From positions 682,001 to 746,000 of the forward strand of contig JADKGW010000001.1 of assembly GCA_016722075.1 (NCBI GenBank): DNA of 64,000 nt, in the 5' to 3' direction. The DNA is from Candidatus Kouleothrix ribensis. Its GTDB lineage: Bacteria > Chloroflexota > Chloroflexia > Chloroflexales > Roseiflexaceae. A program made the translations under genes and the position numbers. This document shows positions 63,922 through 64,000 of the stretch, in pieces (positions within the stretch are counted from its first letter, which is position 1; every line of letters begins with the position of its first letter). The notes under the pieces are model-generated. The model worked only from the letters and a program-made list of their open reading frames with translations, was not told the origin of the DNA and ran no database searches.

Positions 63922-64000
63922 GGAACGCTTCTCTCAGGTCTTCTGGCCTCACGAATGACCTCATCGAATACACGTTTTGCATCCCTGGAAACTTTCTCCG
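63922..64000 (-). pseudogene. N-terminal side of the gene split by IS-B, cut by window edge
   Basis: The frame reads EKVSRDAKRVFDEVIREARR and ends at the IS border. It belongs with 62579-62775. Confidence 0.65.

Noticed and set aside
1..64000. Integron integrase gene (intI)
   Set aside because: No ORF shows the R-H-R-Y pattern of a tyrosine recombinase; the integrase must lie outside the window if it exists.
1..64000. tRNA or rRNA genes
   Set aside because: I saw no cloverleaf with a CCA-type end or rRNA motifs; the dense hairpins are all attC or IS ends.

Overview
The window reads as the interior of a very large chromosomal integron: a gene-cassette array, with no integrase gene in view. 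About 65 copies of a 100-130 bp element recur roughly once per kilobase. Each starts with an RYYYAAC-type core (usually GCCCAAC or GCCGAAC), ends with a GTTRRRY-type core (usually GTTGGGC or GTTCGGC), and has long imperfectly complementary arms with a bulged base. That is the architecture of integron attC sites. Most lie just downstream of one or two small genes in the same orientation, and the gene content is typical of cassettes: toxin-antitoxin pairs, GNAT acetyltransferases, small kinases, a macro-domain protein, a flavin-binding oxidase-like family, and many unknowns with differing base composition. The host is probably a Chloroflexota bacterium (DUF433/DUF5615 pairs, a coiled-coil GGDEF protein, GC-rich backbone with AT-rich cassettes), but no core gene is present and this is inference.

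Layout. 1-5549: array pointing left (minus orientation) with a GGDEF-like gene, a zinc-ribbon membrane protein and a ParE-like TA pair, broken by an IS4/IS701-like element (IS-A; a third of it at the left edge, a second copy at 2219-3546, an intact copy at 5550-6876). 6877-20250: array pointing right, with a PD-(D/E)XK-like protein, membrane proteins, DUF433/DUF5615 TA, a lipoprotein, a PPOX-family protein and an SPFH protein, interrupted by an IS1380-like element (9068-10572) and an IS110 element sitting inside an attC (about 15745-17180). At 20252-21496 an IS630-family element (IS-C) separates two head-to-head attC half-sites, and from 21499 to the end the array points left again. This long arm carries about 30 further cassettes, four copies of a second IS630-family element (IS-B), a truncated IS110 again inside an attC, and three small inverted-repeat elements (MITE-like).

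The most striking component is a cassette with no evident gene. Twenty-two full copies and one truncated copy of a 356-361 bp GC-rich sequence (called N units here) fill the whole space between consecutive attC sites, often in tandem pairs or triplets. Their lengths vary by 1-2 bases, so no reading frame is conserved, yet sequence and size are tightly maintained. N units plus their attC make up about one sixth of the window.

The genes do not form a pathway; they are an accumulated collection of independently mobile units. Whole cassettes have been duplicated with breakpoints exactly at the attC cores (30.5-31.2 kb versus 56.0-56.7 kb). Several ORFs carry single-base indels in homopolymers or an in-frame stop, which may be real decay or residual sequencing error.
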